A DNA stretch of 56,649 bases. Origin: Betaproteobacteria bacterium (GTDB lineage Bacteria > Pseudomonadota > Gammaproteobacteria > Burkholderiales > Rhodocyclaceae). Made by a program: the position numbers and the translations under genes. The number at the start of each line of letters is the position of its first letter. The stretch's first letter is position 1. The notes under the pieces are model-generated. The model saw only the letters and a program-made list of their open reading frames with translations, ran no database searches and had not been told where the DNA came from. Shown one piece after another: positions 16,491-25,385 of this stretch. The stretch spans positions 1 through 56,649 of the forward strand of contig JACRAR010000011.1 of assembly GCA_016234745.1 (NCBI GenBank). Reading direction: 5' to 3'.

Positions 16491-18201
16491 GTGGCGCCAG
16501 CCGCAGGCAGACACTGCCAAGCCGATTGTTGACCAGCTGCAACTCATAGCCGGCTGCTTCCGCCTGGCGGGCGGCTTGAAACAGACCAATGCCATAGCCG
16601 CTTTCGGAGCGTACCGGTTCCCTGAACAAATCTTTCGACAGTGGATCCGGAATCGGTTCGCCATCGTCGCAAACTGTAAGGATTGCCTTGCCGTTCTGTC
16701 CAGCCGCAAGCTCAAGCCGCGCTTCAATTCGCAGCAATGGCTTGTCGCCGCGCTTGTCGAGCGCATTTTGCAGCAGGTTCTCGATCACATGAGTAAACAG
16801 GTCGGCCGGCAAGTCGACGCCTTGCAAGTCACCCGACGACTCGAAGTAGATTCCCTGATCGGCATAGCGCTGGCGCTTCTGATCCCACCAAGCCTGGGCC
16901 GACTCGAAAGTGCCCTGGTCGTTTCCCGGTTTGTGGAGCTTGGCCAAAGCCTGTTGCAGGCGTTGCGAGATGACCGGCAATTGCCGGCGCAGCAAGGCCT
17001 GGAATTGGGAAGAAAGCTGCTGGTCATCTTTCTCCTGCTCGACCGCAAAGCAGAGCATGTTGAGCGACTGCAGCAAATTCTTGATATCGTGAGTCAGTCG
17101 CGCCCCCGTCTCGTGGATCGCCTGGAGATAGGCCATTTGACTGAGTTGCCGGGCACTCAGTTTGGCGGCGTAGAACTCGCCGATGATCTGAACCACCAGG
17201 GTGAAATGCCACAACATGGATGGACTCAGGACATGACGGGTAAATAACGTAATGCGCAGCGCGCCGTGGCGAAACTCATTCGATTCGCCTTGCTTCTCGC
17301 CAAACTTTCCTTGTTTTTGATGAACCTGCCATTCTCCGCCGACAACCCAGGGCAGGCGGTTGACCAGATCGCCACAGATGCTGGCCAGGAACTCCTCCGG
17401 GTGGTTTTCCTTCTGGGCATGTTCCGCCAGCGAATGCATCCAGCGTTCGAACGGCAGGCCGATGGACAGCAAATAGCGCGAGAACATCGCGCTCAGCCCG
17501 GAAAAGCCGGCCAGGGGGTTCCATGTCCAGCTGAACAAGAACAGCAGCAAGGCACTGCTGGCCAACGCGCCCAGCAAGGACTCGATATATCCCAGTTGCA
17601 GCACCAGCATCAGGGCCATGCTGCCCAGCACGAGCACCGCCAGCACCAGGAACACGAACAGGCTGTAGATCAGGTCGATTACCTCGTCGCGCCGTTCCAC
17701 TTCCGCGGCGACCGGCAGGACTGCCATCAACAAAAGTACCAGCGGCAGGACATAGTGTGCCAGCGCCAGAAACAATTCGTTTTGCGATTGCTGGCGCGGG
17801 ATCACCTGGGGAATGATGAAAGTCAGCAGCAGCGTCACCAGATACGCCAGCGCCATCAGGTAGAAAATCTTGCTCGCACGGCTGCCGAAAAAGAACACCT
17901 TGCCGCCGATGATGCCGGCGATGAACATCACCCAGATGATCAGTATTCCCCAGTTGAGCCAGGTGATGGCCGCGATAACCAGCACGAACACCGATGTGAA
18001 ATGGATGTAGTTGAGACGCAGTTCGGCTTGTACGAAGGGTTGCCAGAGCAGAAACAGGCCGATATGGGCGACCAGCATGGTGCGCCCCTGGAAATTGTCG
18101 ATGCCTTGCATGAGCCCGAGATGCAGCAGCAGCAGCAAGCCGAGCAGCAGCCAGCGGCGATGGCGATCGAGCCAGTCGGCCAGATGCGGGGAAGTAGTCA
18201 T
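16486..18201 (-). CDS. Membrane sensor histidine kinase (orphan)
   Basis: The 571-residue protein has an N-terminal half with about eight hydrophobic segments (for example WLLLGLLLLLHLGL, LVTLLLTFIIP), then a cytosolic linker. The dimerisation/phospho-acceptor helix has the H-box LTHDIKNLLQSLN, followed by a HATPase_c domain with an N-box NLLQNALDK, a G1 box VCDDGEP, and a G2-like GYGIGLFQAARQAEAAGYEL. The 'HDIKN' H-box with Lys/Asn is found in kinases of the PrsK/NtrY-like side groups. No response regulator is adjacent, so its partner must lie elsewhere. It is convergent with the FadL gene and divergent from the pilin gene. Confidence 0.87.
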   Translation of the reverse strand: MTTSPHLADWLDRHRRWLLLGLLLLLHLGLMQGIDNFQGRTMLVAHIGLFLLWQPFVQAELRLNYIHFTSVFVLVIAAITWLNWGILIIWVMFIAGIIGGKVFFFGSRASKIFYLMALAYLVTLLLTFIIPQVIPRQQSQNELFLALAHYVLPLVLLLMAVLPVAAEVERRDEVIDLIYSLFVFLVLAVLVLGSMALMLVLQLGYIESLLGALASSALLLFLFSWTWNPLAGFSGLSAMFSRYLLSIGLPFERWMHSLAEHAQKENHPEEFLASICGDLVNRLPWVVGGEWQVHQKQGKFGEKQGESNEFRHGALRITLFTRHVLSPSMLWHFTLVVQIIGEFYAAKLSARQLSQMAYLQAIHETGARLTHDIKNLLQSLNMLCFAVEQEKDDQQLSSQFQALLRRQLPVISQRLQQALAKLHKPGNDQGTFESAQAWWDQKRQRYADQGIYFESSGDLQGVDLPADLFTHVIENLLQNALDKRGDKPLLRIEARLELAAGQNGKAILTVCDDGEPIPDPLSKDLFREPVRSESGYGIGLFQAARQAEAAGYELQLVNNRLGSVCLRLAPQ

Positions 18202-18343
18202 GCCATGACTATAGAGGGTTTGGCGTGCTTGGGAACGAGGATTAAAGGACGATATCCTGACGACTTTTCAACATGTGCGTCAGAATCTCGACAAATATGC
18301 CGACAAAACAGGGTCTTTTATGCCATTATTGGCTGTATTCGTG

Positions 18344-18359
18344 TGGCACGGCTATTGCT
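18344..18359 (+). promoter_or_regulatory. Sigma-54 (RpoN) promoter of the pilin-like gene
   Basis: TGGCACGGCTATTGCT matches the -24/-12 consensus TGGCACG-N4-TTGCW at every fixed position, with GG at 18345-18346 and GC at 18357-18358. The expected start is near 18370, giving a leader of about 30 nt before the ATG. It faces a pilin-like gene, in line with RpoN control of type IV pilins in other proteobacteria. An enhancer-binding activator would be required; none is nearby. Confidence 0.82.
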
Positions 18360-18398
18360 TATAGAGTGACGTAGCTGTTCATAATAAAGGAGATTGAA

Positions 18399-19121
18399 AT
18401 GCGTGTTCCCAACAAGAAACAGTCCGGCTTCACCCTGATCGAAATCGCCATTGTGCTTGTCATCATCGGCCTGCTGCTGGGCGGCGTGCTGAAGGGGCAG
18501 GAATTGATCAATAGCGCCAAGGTTAAGAATTTCGCGACGGACTTCCGGAATCTTCCGCTGTATATCTACGGCTATCAGGACAAATTCAAGGCCATCCCGG
18601 GTGATGATGCGCAGGTCACCGCTCACTTGGGTTCAACCCTTTGCCCGACGGCCACAACCTGTACCGATACCCCAACCACTGGCACGCTGGGCAATGGCGT
18701 CCTGGAAGGCTGGTGGAATGCGTCGGATACCAAGCAGGAGTCCTACCGCTTCTGGCAGCACGTGCGCCTTGCCGGCCTGGCGGCCGGACCGACGGATATC
18801 GGCAATGCCCAATGGCTGCCGCGCAATGCCGAAGGCAATATCCTCGGCGTTTCCGGCGGTGCAACGGCCAATCTGCCCATCTCCACGCTGCGCGGAACCT
18901 ATGTGGCATGCTCCCAGGGCATCCTCGGAAAATTCGCCAAGCAACTCGACATCACCCTGGATGACGGCAATGCCCAGACCGGCTCGCTGCAGGTCATGGA
19001 CAACCAGGCAGCGCCGCAGGCAGCTACAGCGGCCGCCATCGCGACATCCAGCGCTTCTCTCGGCGGTGCCAGCGCTGCGATCGACGAAGCAGGATCGTAT
19101 ACAGTCTGCATGGCTTTCTAA
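18399..19121 (+). CDS. Type IV pilin-like protein (prepilin N-terminal methylation motif)
   Basis: The N-terminus has a short basic leader ending KKQSG, then FTLIEIAIVLVIIGLLLGGVL. This is a canonical prepilin peptidase site with Glu at +5, and a hydrophobic assembly helix. At 240 residues it is longer than a usual PilA and includes LINSAKVKNFATDFRNLPLYIYGYQDKFKAIPGDD, a pattern common in minor pilin or pseudopilin-like proteins. Cys pairs are CPTATTC and later AC/VC residues. AAGGAGA precedes the ATG. A sigma-54 promoter lies upstream and a strong terminator downstream, so it forms its own transcription unit. Whether it is a pilus or type II secretion component is open. Confidence 0.88.
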   Translation: MRVPNKKQSGFTLIEIAIVLVIIGLLLGGVLKGQELINSAKVKNFATDFRNLPLYIYGYQDKFKAIPGDDAQVTAHLGSTLCPTATTCTDTPTTGTLGNGVLEGWWNASDTKQESYRFWQHVRLAGLAAGPTDIGNAQWLPRNAEGNILGVSGGATANLPISTLRGTYVACSQGILGKFAKQLDITLDDGNAQTGSLQVMDNQAAPQAATAAAIATSSASLGGASAAIDEAGSYTVCMAF

Positions 19122-19147
19122 GATTTCCGATACTCCAGGTTTTATTC

Positions 19148-19174
19148 AAAGCCCGCTTTCGAGCGGGCTTTTTT
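19148..19174 (+). terminator. Rho-independent terminator of the pilin-like gene
   Basis: A 10-bp stem, AAAGCCCGCT 19148-19157 with AGCGGGCTTT 19162-19171, closes on a TTCG loop and runs into a T-tract. It separates the pilin unit from the glycan cluster. Confidence 0.92.
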
Positions 19175-19199
19175 ACTGGTCACCCGGGATGAACCGTAG

Positions 19200-20720
19200 G
19201 TGAAAACTGTGCTGATCATCGGCGCCGGTCCGGCCGGATTGACCGCCGCCCTCGAACTGGCGAGGTGTTCGGAGATTCGGCCGATCGTCCTGGAAGCGCT
19301 CGACGATGTCGGCGGCATTTCGCGCACGATCGAGTTCAAGGGCAACCGCATGGACCTCGGTGGCCACCGATTTTTTTCCAAATCGGATTGGGTCATGGAT
19401 TGGTGGCAAACCCTGATGCCGGTCGAGACCGTGGATGGGAACCATCCTTCTTCGGCATTACGCAAAGATCGCCAATTGCTCGTCCGGCCGCGAGTATCGC
19501 GGATTTATTTTTTGCGGCGATTTTTCGACTACCCGATCAGCCTGTCAGTCAAGACTCTGGCGAATCTCGGGATCGTGCGTCTTGTCCGAATTGGCGTTTC
19601 TTATCTCGGTGCCAGATTGTTTCAGCGCAAACCGGAAAAAAATCTTGAAGATTTTTTTCACAACCGCTTTGGTGGCGAACTCTATCGGACATTCTTCAAG
19701 GACTACACGGAAAAGGTGTGGGGTGTTCCGTGCGGAGACATCAGCCCGGCCTGGGGTGCTCAGCGCGTCAAGGGTTTGTCGGTTGGCAAGGCCTTGCTGC
19801 ATGCGGCAAAGGCATTCCTTGGCTTATTCAAGCCGGATATCCGCCAAAAGGGTACCGAAACCAGCTTGATCGAACGCTTCCTGTATCCCCGGCTGGGACC
19901 GGGCCAGATGTGGCGCATCGCCGCAGAAGAGGTCAGGCAACGCGGCGGTGAAATCCATTTCGGCCAGAAACTCATCCGCATCTTGCGCGACGGCGAGCGC
20001 ATTCTCAGCGTAGAAACAGAATCAGTAGACAAGAGCACACGCATTTGGCAGGGCGATTGGGTGATCTCGAGCATGGCGGTCAAGGACCTCATCGCCGCAA
20101 TTGAACCACCTGCCCCACAGAATGTCCGGGAGATTGCAGACGGCCTGGCCTACCGCAGCTTCATCACGGTGGGGCTGCTCGTCAGAAAACTCAAACCGCG
20201 CCCGGAAAGCGTGCCTCCACTGAATCTGCTGCCGGATACCTGGCTTTATATCCAGGAACCCGGAGTGAAGCTCGGTCGATTGCAAGTATTCAACAACTGG
20301 AGTCCTGCGCTGGTCAAAGCGGCCGACACGGTCTGGCTGGGTCTGGAGTATTTCTGCCAGGAAGGCGACGCTCTCTGGGATATGCCGGACAGTCAGTTTG
20401 CGAGTTTCGCCGCCGCTGAGCTTGCCGAAATCGACTTGATCGACCCGGCCGACGTGCTCGATGCGCATGTCGTGCATGTTCCCAAGGCCTACCCGGCTTA
20501 TTTCGGGACTTATGCGCAGTTCGATACAATCCGCGGCTTCACGGACCGCGTGCAAAATCTGTTTCTGGTGGGACGCAATGGCATGCACCGCTACAACAAC
20601 CAGGACCACTCCATGCTCACGGCGAAACTCGCGGTCGATGCGATACTGGGCGGATCAACCGACAAGTCCGGCATATGGTCGGTGAATCTTGAGGATGATT
20701 ACCACGAAAGCAAGCGCTGA
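19200..20720 (+). CDS. NAD(P)/FAD-dependent oxidoreductase (amine-oxidase/UDP-galactopyranose-mutase-like)
   Basis: The 506-residue flavoprotein starts with a Rossmann dinucleotide fold, [15 protein letters not shown]. It has a second FAD signature, [21 protein letters not shown], and a C-terminal FAD contact, [19 protein letters not shown]. This family (COG1232-like) is often found among surface-polysaccharide genes, but the substrate is not established. GTG 19200 is the only sensible start; its Shine-Dalgarno is weak. It leads the envelope-glycan cluster with membrane proteins, GT2 enzymes, a flippase and GtrA. It could oxidise or isomerise a nucleotide- or lipid-linked sugar, but that is inference. 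Confidence 0.8.
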   Translation: MKTVLIIGAGPAGLTAALELARCSEIRPIVLEALDDVGGISRTIEFKGNRMDLGGHRFFSKSDWVMDWWQTLMPVETVDGNHPSSALRKDRQLLVRPRVSRIYFLRRFFDYPISLSVKTLANLGIVRLVRIGVSYLGARLFQRKPEKNLEDFFHNRFGGELYRTFFKDYTEKVWGVPCGDISPAWGAQRVKGLSVGKALLHAAKAFLGLFKPDIRQKGTETSLIERFLYPRLGPGQMWRIAAEEVRQRGGEIHFGQKLIRILRDGERILSVETESVDKSTRIWQGDWVISSMAVKDLIAAIEPPAPQNVREIADGLAYRSFITVGLLVRKLKPRPESVPPLNLLPDTWLYIQEPGVKLGRLQVFNNWSPALVKAADTVWLGLEYFCQEGDALWDMPDSQFASFAAAELAEIDLIDPADVLDAHVVHVPKAYPAYFGTYAQFDTIRGFTDRVQNLFLVGRNGMHRYNNQDHSMLTAKLAVDAILGGSTDKSGIWSVNLEDDYHESKR

Positions 20721-20759
20721 TCGTCTTTTTCGACGCAAACAGTCTGGCTTCTCCGGCCG

Positions 20760-22667
20760 ATGAGTTCATTCCACGCGGAACCGAGCCTGGATAAAAACTG
20801 GCGAGCTGCGGCGCTCGGCCTTTATCTGGCGGCCGTCTGGTTGCTCACGCACCGCTATTTCGGCATCCGCTACGACGGCGTGCTGTATGCCGTGCAAGCC
20901 GTGGCACGCATGGATCCTGCGGCGTTTCGCAATGACCTGTTTTTTGCTTTCGGCTCGCAGGACGACTACAGTCTTTTCAGTTGGCCGTATGCATGGCTGG
21001 CGCATTCGATCGGTTTAGCTACCGCGTCGCTGTTGCTGCTGGTATTCGCCCAACTGGCCTGGGCGACAACAGCGTTTGCCTTCGCACGTCGCTGGCTTTT
21101 CGGCAACGCGCTTTGGTTTGGGCTTGCCCTGGTGTATGCGTTGCCATCAGATTATGGCGCCAGAGGCATCTTTCAGTATGCCGAATCCTTTCTCACCGCG
21201 CGCAGTTGGGCCGAACCGCTGGTTCTTGCAAGTTTAGCGGCAGCCCTGGCCGATCGGAAACTTTTGGCGACAGGCCTGGCCCTGCTTGCCTTTCTATGCC
21301 ATCCGATTATTGCCTTGCCCAATCTGCTATTTCTCGGTTTTTATTATTTTCGTCCCGGTGCGCGATGGTTGATCGTCATCGTGCTGGCAGCAACCGCGCT
21401 GACTTTCATGATGCCCGCCATGGATGCCGAATGGTATGAAATTGTGCGGCAGCGCTCGCCCTGGGTCCTGCTGAGCGAGTGGAATGCCGGGGAGCTTGGT
21501 CAACCCCTGGTATGGCTTAGCATCCTCTGGGTGGGCCTGAGATATGCGCCGTCTGCTGCGCACAGATTGCTCATGGCTTTCATCCTGGCGGGTGCATTCG
21601 CCATGCTGCTGGCGGCGCTGGGTTCGCTGTCGCACAATGTCCTGCTGATACAGTCTCAACCATGGCGCAGTGAATGGCTCGTCAAACTCGTTGCTCTGCT
21701 TTATCTGCCCGGGATGTTCATGCAGGGCTGGCAGCGCTCGGCTACAGACCGCTGGTTGCTGCTGGGCCTGGCCTGCGCAGTACTGACTTCGCACGCCTTC
21801 GGCGGACCGGCGGCGGCAGTGCTGGCTGCGCTCGTCCGGCCGGGAAGACCTGATCATGTCCTGCCGCCTTTGCCGAGATGGTTTCCCATCGCGGGATGGA
21901 GTGTCCTGGCGGTGTTGATTGCCGAATCCGTTCTTTCCGCAATTCAACAGACTGAATTCCTCCTTGAGTGGGCAAGTCATTCCTTCGTTGTGCCGACAGC
22001 CGCGCCCAATCTGGATTTCGCAGCCATTTTCCAGGGTACGCCGGCAGTGATATTGCCGGCAGGATTGTGGCTGCTGCTCAAGTCAGGCAAGCACTCGGCG
22101 CGACTGGGGGCGACAATGGTGGCATTGTCGGCTGTATTCCTGGCTGTCGCTGCATCCGGCTGGTATCGCGAACGTGACGCGTATCAGGCCGTAGTTTTCT
22201 CCGGACGACCGCCATCGGTTTTCACCGAACTTGTCCCGAGCGGGGCAACCCTGTATTGGGAGAACAATCTGGAACTGGCCTGGTTTCTCCTGCGGCGGGG
22301 CAATTACGCCTCGACGGTGCAGACCGCCGGGCTGGTCTTTTCGCGAGAAACCGCGATTGAATCGAGCCGGCGCTTAATGCGATTGCAGGAGTTCGGTGCG
22401 CAGGACGCAAAATTCGTCGGGCGCCAATTGCGGAGAGCTCCCGCGGGGCAGCGGCCGACGCTGGAAAAGTTGATCGAGCTCTGCCGCGACCCGATCCTCA
22501 ATTTCGTTGTTCTCGATGAAAAATTCGAAAAGCTGGCGATTGCCAGTTGGGCGCATCCCGTCGATGGAAGAATCTGGTATCTGTATGCCTGCTCGGGCAC
22601 TCAGCAGGGTTCCGGTGCCGAGGTGCTTCCGGTTGGCGGCAAAACTCCGCTGTCGCGAATCGAGTAG
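20760..22667 (+). CDS. Large multi-pass membrane protein (GT-C-like, function unknown)
   Basis: The 635-residue protein has about 11-13 hydrophobic segments, beginning at LGLYLAAVWLLTH, and a hydrophilic C-terminal domain of about 140 residues. The first periplasmic loop contains RYDGVLYAVQA, a position where GT-C glycosyltransferases carry acidic residues. The overall layout suits a lipid-linked sugar transferase, but I do not recognise a named family. It lies 39 nt after the oxidoreductase gene. Its 3' end overlaps the convergent next gene by 67 bp. Confidence 0.72.
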   Translation: MSSFHAEPSLDKNWRAAALGLYLAAVWLLTHRYFGIRYDGVLYAVQAVARMDPAAFRNDLFFAFGSQDDYSLFSWPYAWLAHSIGLATASLLLLVFAQLAWATTAFAFARRWLFGNALWFGLALVYALPSDYGARGIFQYAESFLTARSWAEPLVLASLAAALADRKLLATGLALLAFLCHPIIALPNLLFLGFYYFRPGARWLIVIVLAATALTFMMPAMDAEWYEIVRQRSPWVLLSEWNAGELGQPLVWLSILWVGLRYAPSAAHRLLMAFILAGAFAMLLAALGSLSHNVLLIQSQPWRSEWLVKLVALLYLPGMFMQGWQRSATDRWLLLGLACAVLTSHAFGGPAAAVLAALVRPGRPDHVLPPLPRWFPIAGWSVLAVLIAESVLSAIQQTEFLLEWASHSFVVPTAAPNLDFAAIFQGTPAVILPAGLWLLLKSGKHSARLGATMVALSAVFLAVAASGWYRERDAYQAVVFSGRPPSVFTELVPSGATLYWENNLELAWFLLRRGNYASTVQTAGLVFSRETAIESSRRLMRLQEFGAQDAKFVGRQLRRAPAGQRPTLEKLIELCRDPILNFVVLDEKFEKLAIASWAHPVDGRIWYLYACSGTQQGSGAEVLPVGGKTPLSRIE

Positions 22668-24304
22668 CTCCAGGCGTACTGTCTGTCCGCGTAGATGCAG
22701 CCTCCAGGAAGAAGACGCTGCGCCAGGGCGGCGTCCTCGGTCATGCCGTGGCTGACGAAGATCCTGGGCTGTTTGCGCAACCAGGGGTCGTTTTGTACCA
22801 GATCCATTCCGTAGTAGCCGCCGCGAACAAAGATGATGGCCGGTTTGCCTGCCGGATAGGGCGGCAATTGCGCCAGGTGCTGGCTCATGAATGAGCTGAT
22901 TTGCCAGGCACGCAAGGCGGTCACCAGGAATAAACTCAAGAGCGCTGCCTGGGCGATTACCGGCGACAATGTCCTGTTGGGATTGTCACGCGTTGAAGCA
23001 TGGCATAGCCATGCGGCAGCGAGCACCGGCAACAGTCCCCACGCCGAGTGACTGTAGCGGTCACCCCAGCCATGCCCCTGGTTGACGGGCACCAGAAAAT
23101 AACCCAGCAGCGTAATCAGCAAGGATGCCCCCATAAGCTTCAGGATTCGATCGGGCAACTTCCAGGCGGCGTAAAGCGCCAACACCAGCAGAAACGGCGA
23201 GCTCCATAGCCAAAGCTTGACCATTCCGCCAAACCTGTTGATCGCAGTCAGCTCATCGGGAATCCGAAATGGATGAGTCAATCCCGCAATCAGCTGGACT
23301 AGCCACGATCTGCCGCCGGGTGCAACGGCAGACTCGGCGACTGTTTGGCCCGTGTCGCGCAAGGCGTCCAGGGACACCAGCCAGCCAACCCCGATCAATA
23401 GCACCATGGGCAGGTATCCCAGTGCGAGCAGCAGCGCATTGCGCAGGCCTGCGTCGCGCCGGAAAATCAGCCACGCCAGCCAGGGCAGGGAAAACAGGAG
23501 ATGGGGGAATGGATTATGCAAAACGAGTGCAAAGGAGCCTGTCACTCCGGCCAGGAATATCCGCACCGGCGATGGAGTCAGCAGCAACCAGACAAAGATC
23601 AGGTTGAACAGCAGATGCGCGGGCATCGCATAGAACGCAATGCCATTGAGCGTGAACGCAGGCGACGCGAGCGACAGCAGAATGGTCCAGCCACGGGCTT
23701 TCTCGTCGCCAACGACATCGCGCGCGATCTGGCCGGCAAGCAGCAGGGACGCGGCAACGATGAGAGGATTGCAAGCCCAGGGGATGCCCAGCCAGACGAA
23801 AGGTGCGAGCAATAGGGAGAAGCCGGGCCAGTAAGCGGATGCGATTTCGCCGGTGGCGCGGCTGACAACGAGGAAATGGCCTTGGAACCCGACCGGAACC
23901 GTCCAGTTGACCAGATCGGCAGGAACCCGGCCAAACAGGCTGCCATTGGCAAAGCTGACAGCCTGGAATGAGGCGGCATATTCATCCATCGATAGCGGAT
24001 GATTCTGGTAGATTTGCAGCGTTCCCAGGCAAAGCAGCAGCCAGACGGCTCCGGCAATCGGCAAGTGGTGGCGGGCGATCGCCAGTGCAAGGCGGTTCGG
24101 GTCGAAGTGAACCCCTGCGGGCAATCGCAGCAGCCCGATGATTAGTAGTAGGATGGCCGCTGCCGGCAGGTCATGAGTAAACAGCAGATGATGGAATATT
24201 TGATCGCCTGGCCGGGAGTAGCAATAGATGTATGCCATCGCAGCCAGAGTGAGGAGAGCGCTGACGCGCAGCAGGGCATTCCGATCGCCTTCAGAATCAG
24301 TCAT
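22601..24304 (-). CDS. Multi-pass membrane protein, probable GT-C-type glycosyltransferase
   Basis: The 567-residue protein has about 11-12 hydrophobic segments and a first external loop containing LSMDEYAASFQA. An acidic DE pair in that loop is the usual active-site mark of GT-C enzymes such as PMT/ArnT-like transferases using polyprenyl-phosphate sugars. GT39-type candidates share this topology; the exact donor is unknown. It is the only minus-strand gene between 19200 and 25384. It overlaps the previous gene's last 67 bp tail to tail. Confidence 0.72.
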   Translation of the reverse strand: MTDSEGDRNALLRVSALLTLAAMAYIYCYSRPGDQIFHHLLFTHDLPAAAILLLIIGLLRLPAGVHFDPNRLALAIARHHLPIAGAVWLLLCLGTLQIYQNHPLSMDEYAASFQAVSFANGSLFGRVPADLVNWTVPVGFQGHFLVVSRATGEIASAYWPGFSLLLAPFVWLGIPWACNPLIVAASLLLAGQIARDVVGDEKARGWTILLSLASPAFTLNGIAFYAMPAHLLFNLIFVWLLLTPSPVRIFLAGVTGSFALVLHNPFPHLLFSLPWLAWLIFRRDAGLRNALLLALGYLPMVLLIGVGWLVSLDALRDTGQTVAESAVAPGGRSWLVQLIAGLTHPFRIPDELTAINRFGGMVKLWLWSSPFLLVLALYAAWKLPDRILKLMGASLLITLLGYFLVPVNQGHGWGDRYSHSAWGLLPVLAAAWLCHASTRDNPNRTLSPVIAQAALLSLFLVTALRAWQISSFMSQHLAQLPPYPAGKPAIIFVRGGYYGMDLVQNDPWLRKQPRIFVSHGMTEDAALAQRLLPGGCIYADRQYAWSYSIRDSGVLPPTGSTSAPEPC

Positions 24305-24448
24305 CGCACCGCCTTGACTGCTGCCTGAGAACCCTGGCTGAAACCATCGAGATATGTTTGCAATAGATCACCCTTTTATTATTGCATTTTGCCGGCCTGA
24401 GCCATGCCGCAACCCTGCGACTTTACCTACAGCAATTGAGATTCTTCC

Positions 24449-25384
24449 GTGCGCGTAGCCGTCTTGATGTCAACCTGCAACGGAGAGCGGTTCATCGCTG
24501 AGCAGGTGCGCTCTATCCTGCAGCAACTGCCGTCCGATGGCCTGCTCATGGTCAGGGACGATGGTTCGATAGACGCTACCGTGAAACGCATTGACGAGTT
24601 CAGGGATGCGCGGATCACGCTGTGGCAGGGAGAGAATATCGGGTTTGCCAGGAGCTTTCTCACGCTGCTCATGGAAGCTCCGGCAGACGCGGAGATGGTG
24701 ATGTTCTCGGACCAGGACGATGTCTGGCTGCCGCAAAAGATCGAGCGTGCCTGGCAGCACATGCAGCCGCTGGCCGGCCAGCCTGCGCTGTACTGCAGTG
24801 CGCAGATGCTGGTGGATGAAAGCTTGCATCCATTGCAAATCACCCCAGCCTGGCCCCGTGCGCCGTCGTTCATGGGTGCCTTGTCAGAGAACGTGGTGAC
24901 CGGCTGCACCGCTGCGCTCAATCAACCCGCTGTTGCGCTGCTGAAAGTTGCCGGCGTGCCTGAAGGTGTGTTTTTCCATGACTGGTGGCTGTATCTGGTA
25001 GTGAGCGCCTTCGGGGCCGTGGTATACGACAACCAGCCATCGCTGCTTTACCGCCAGCATGGGGCGAACCTGATCGGACATGGGGCTGGAGACTTGGGGC
25101 GGCTCATCAGGATTTTGCGTTTCCTCGCAAAATATGATTGGGTTGGCATCATGCTGGGGCAGATTGCGGCATTGAATCGATGCTATGGCGATAGGCTGGA
25201 TGCAGAGCAACAAAAATTGCTGGGAAGTAATTTCGTCATGGCAAACAAAATCGCCGTTCCCCGTTGGCGCATGCTGTTCGGCAGGGAATCCTGGCGGCAA
25301 ACAGCGCTTAAGGAAATCCTGTTTCGCCTGCTGTTGCTCTTGTATAAGCTGAATGTATGGCCTCTGCCGGGGCGCCGGCTGTAG
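24449..25384 (+). CDS. Glycosyltransferase family 2 (rhamnosyltransferase-like)
   Basis: The 311-residue GT-A enzyme opens VAVLMSTCNGERFIAEQV, with the nucleotide-binding DDGS (residues about 31-34) and a DQDD acceptor/metal motif in FSDQDDVWLPQKI. This last pattern is typical of GT2 rhamnosyl- and related transferases building O-antigen or exopolysaccharide. There is no transmembrane segment, so it would act at the cytosolic membrane face. GTG 24449 is the likely start. Its end is 1 nt from the convergent flippase gene. Confidence 0.87.
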   Translation: MRVAVLMSTCNGERFIAEQVRSILQQLPSDGLLMVRDDGSIDATVKRIDEFRDARITLWQGENIGFARSFLTLLMEAPADAEMVMFSDQDDVWLPQKIERAWQHMQPLAGQPALYCSAQMLVDESLHPLQITPAWPRAPSFMGALSENVVTGCTAALNQPAVALLKVAGVPEGVFFHDWWLYLVVSAFGAVVYDNQPSLLYRQHGANLIGHGAGDLGRLIRILRFLAKYDWVGIMLGQIAALNRCYGDRLDAEQQKLLGSNFVMANKIAVPRWRMLFGRESWRQTALKEILFRLLLLLYKLNVWPLPGRRL

Positions 25385-25385
25385 T

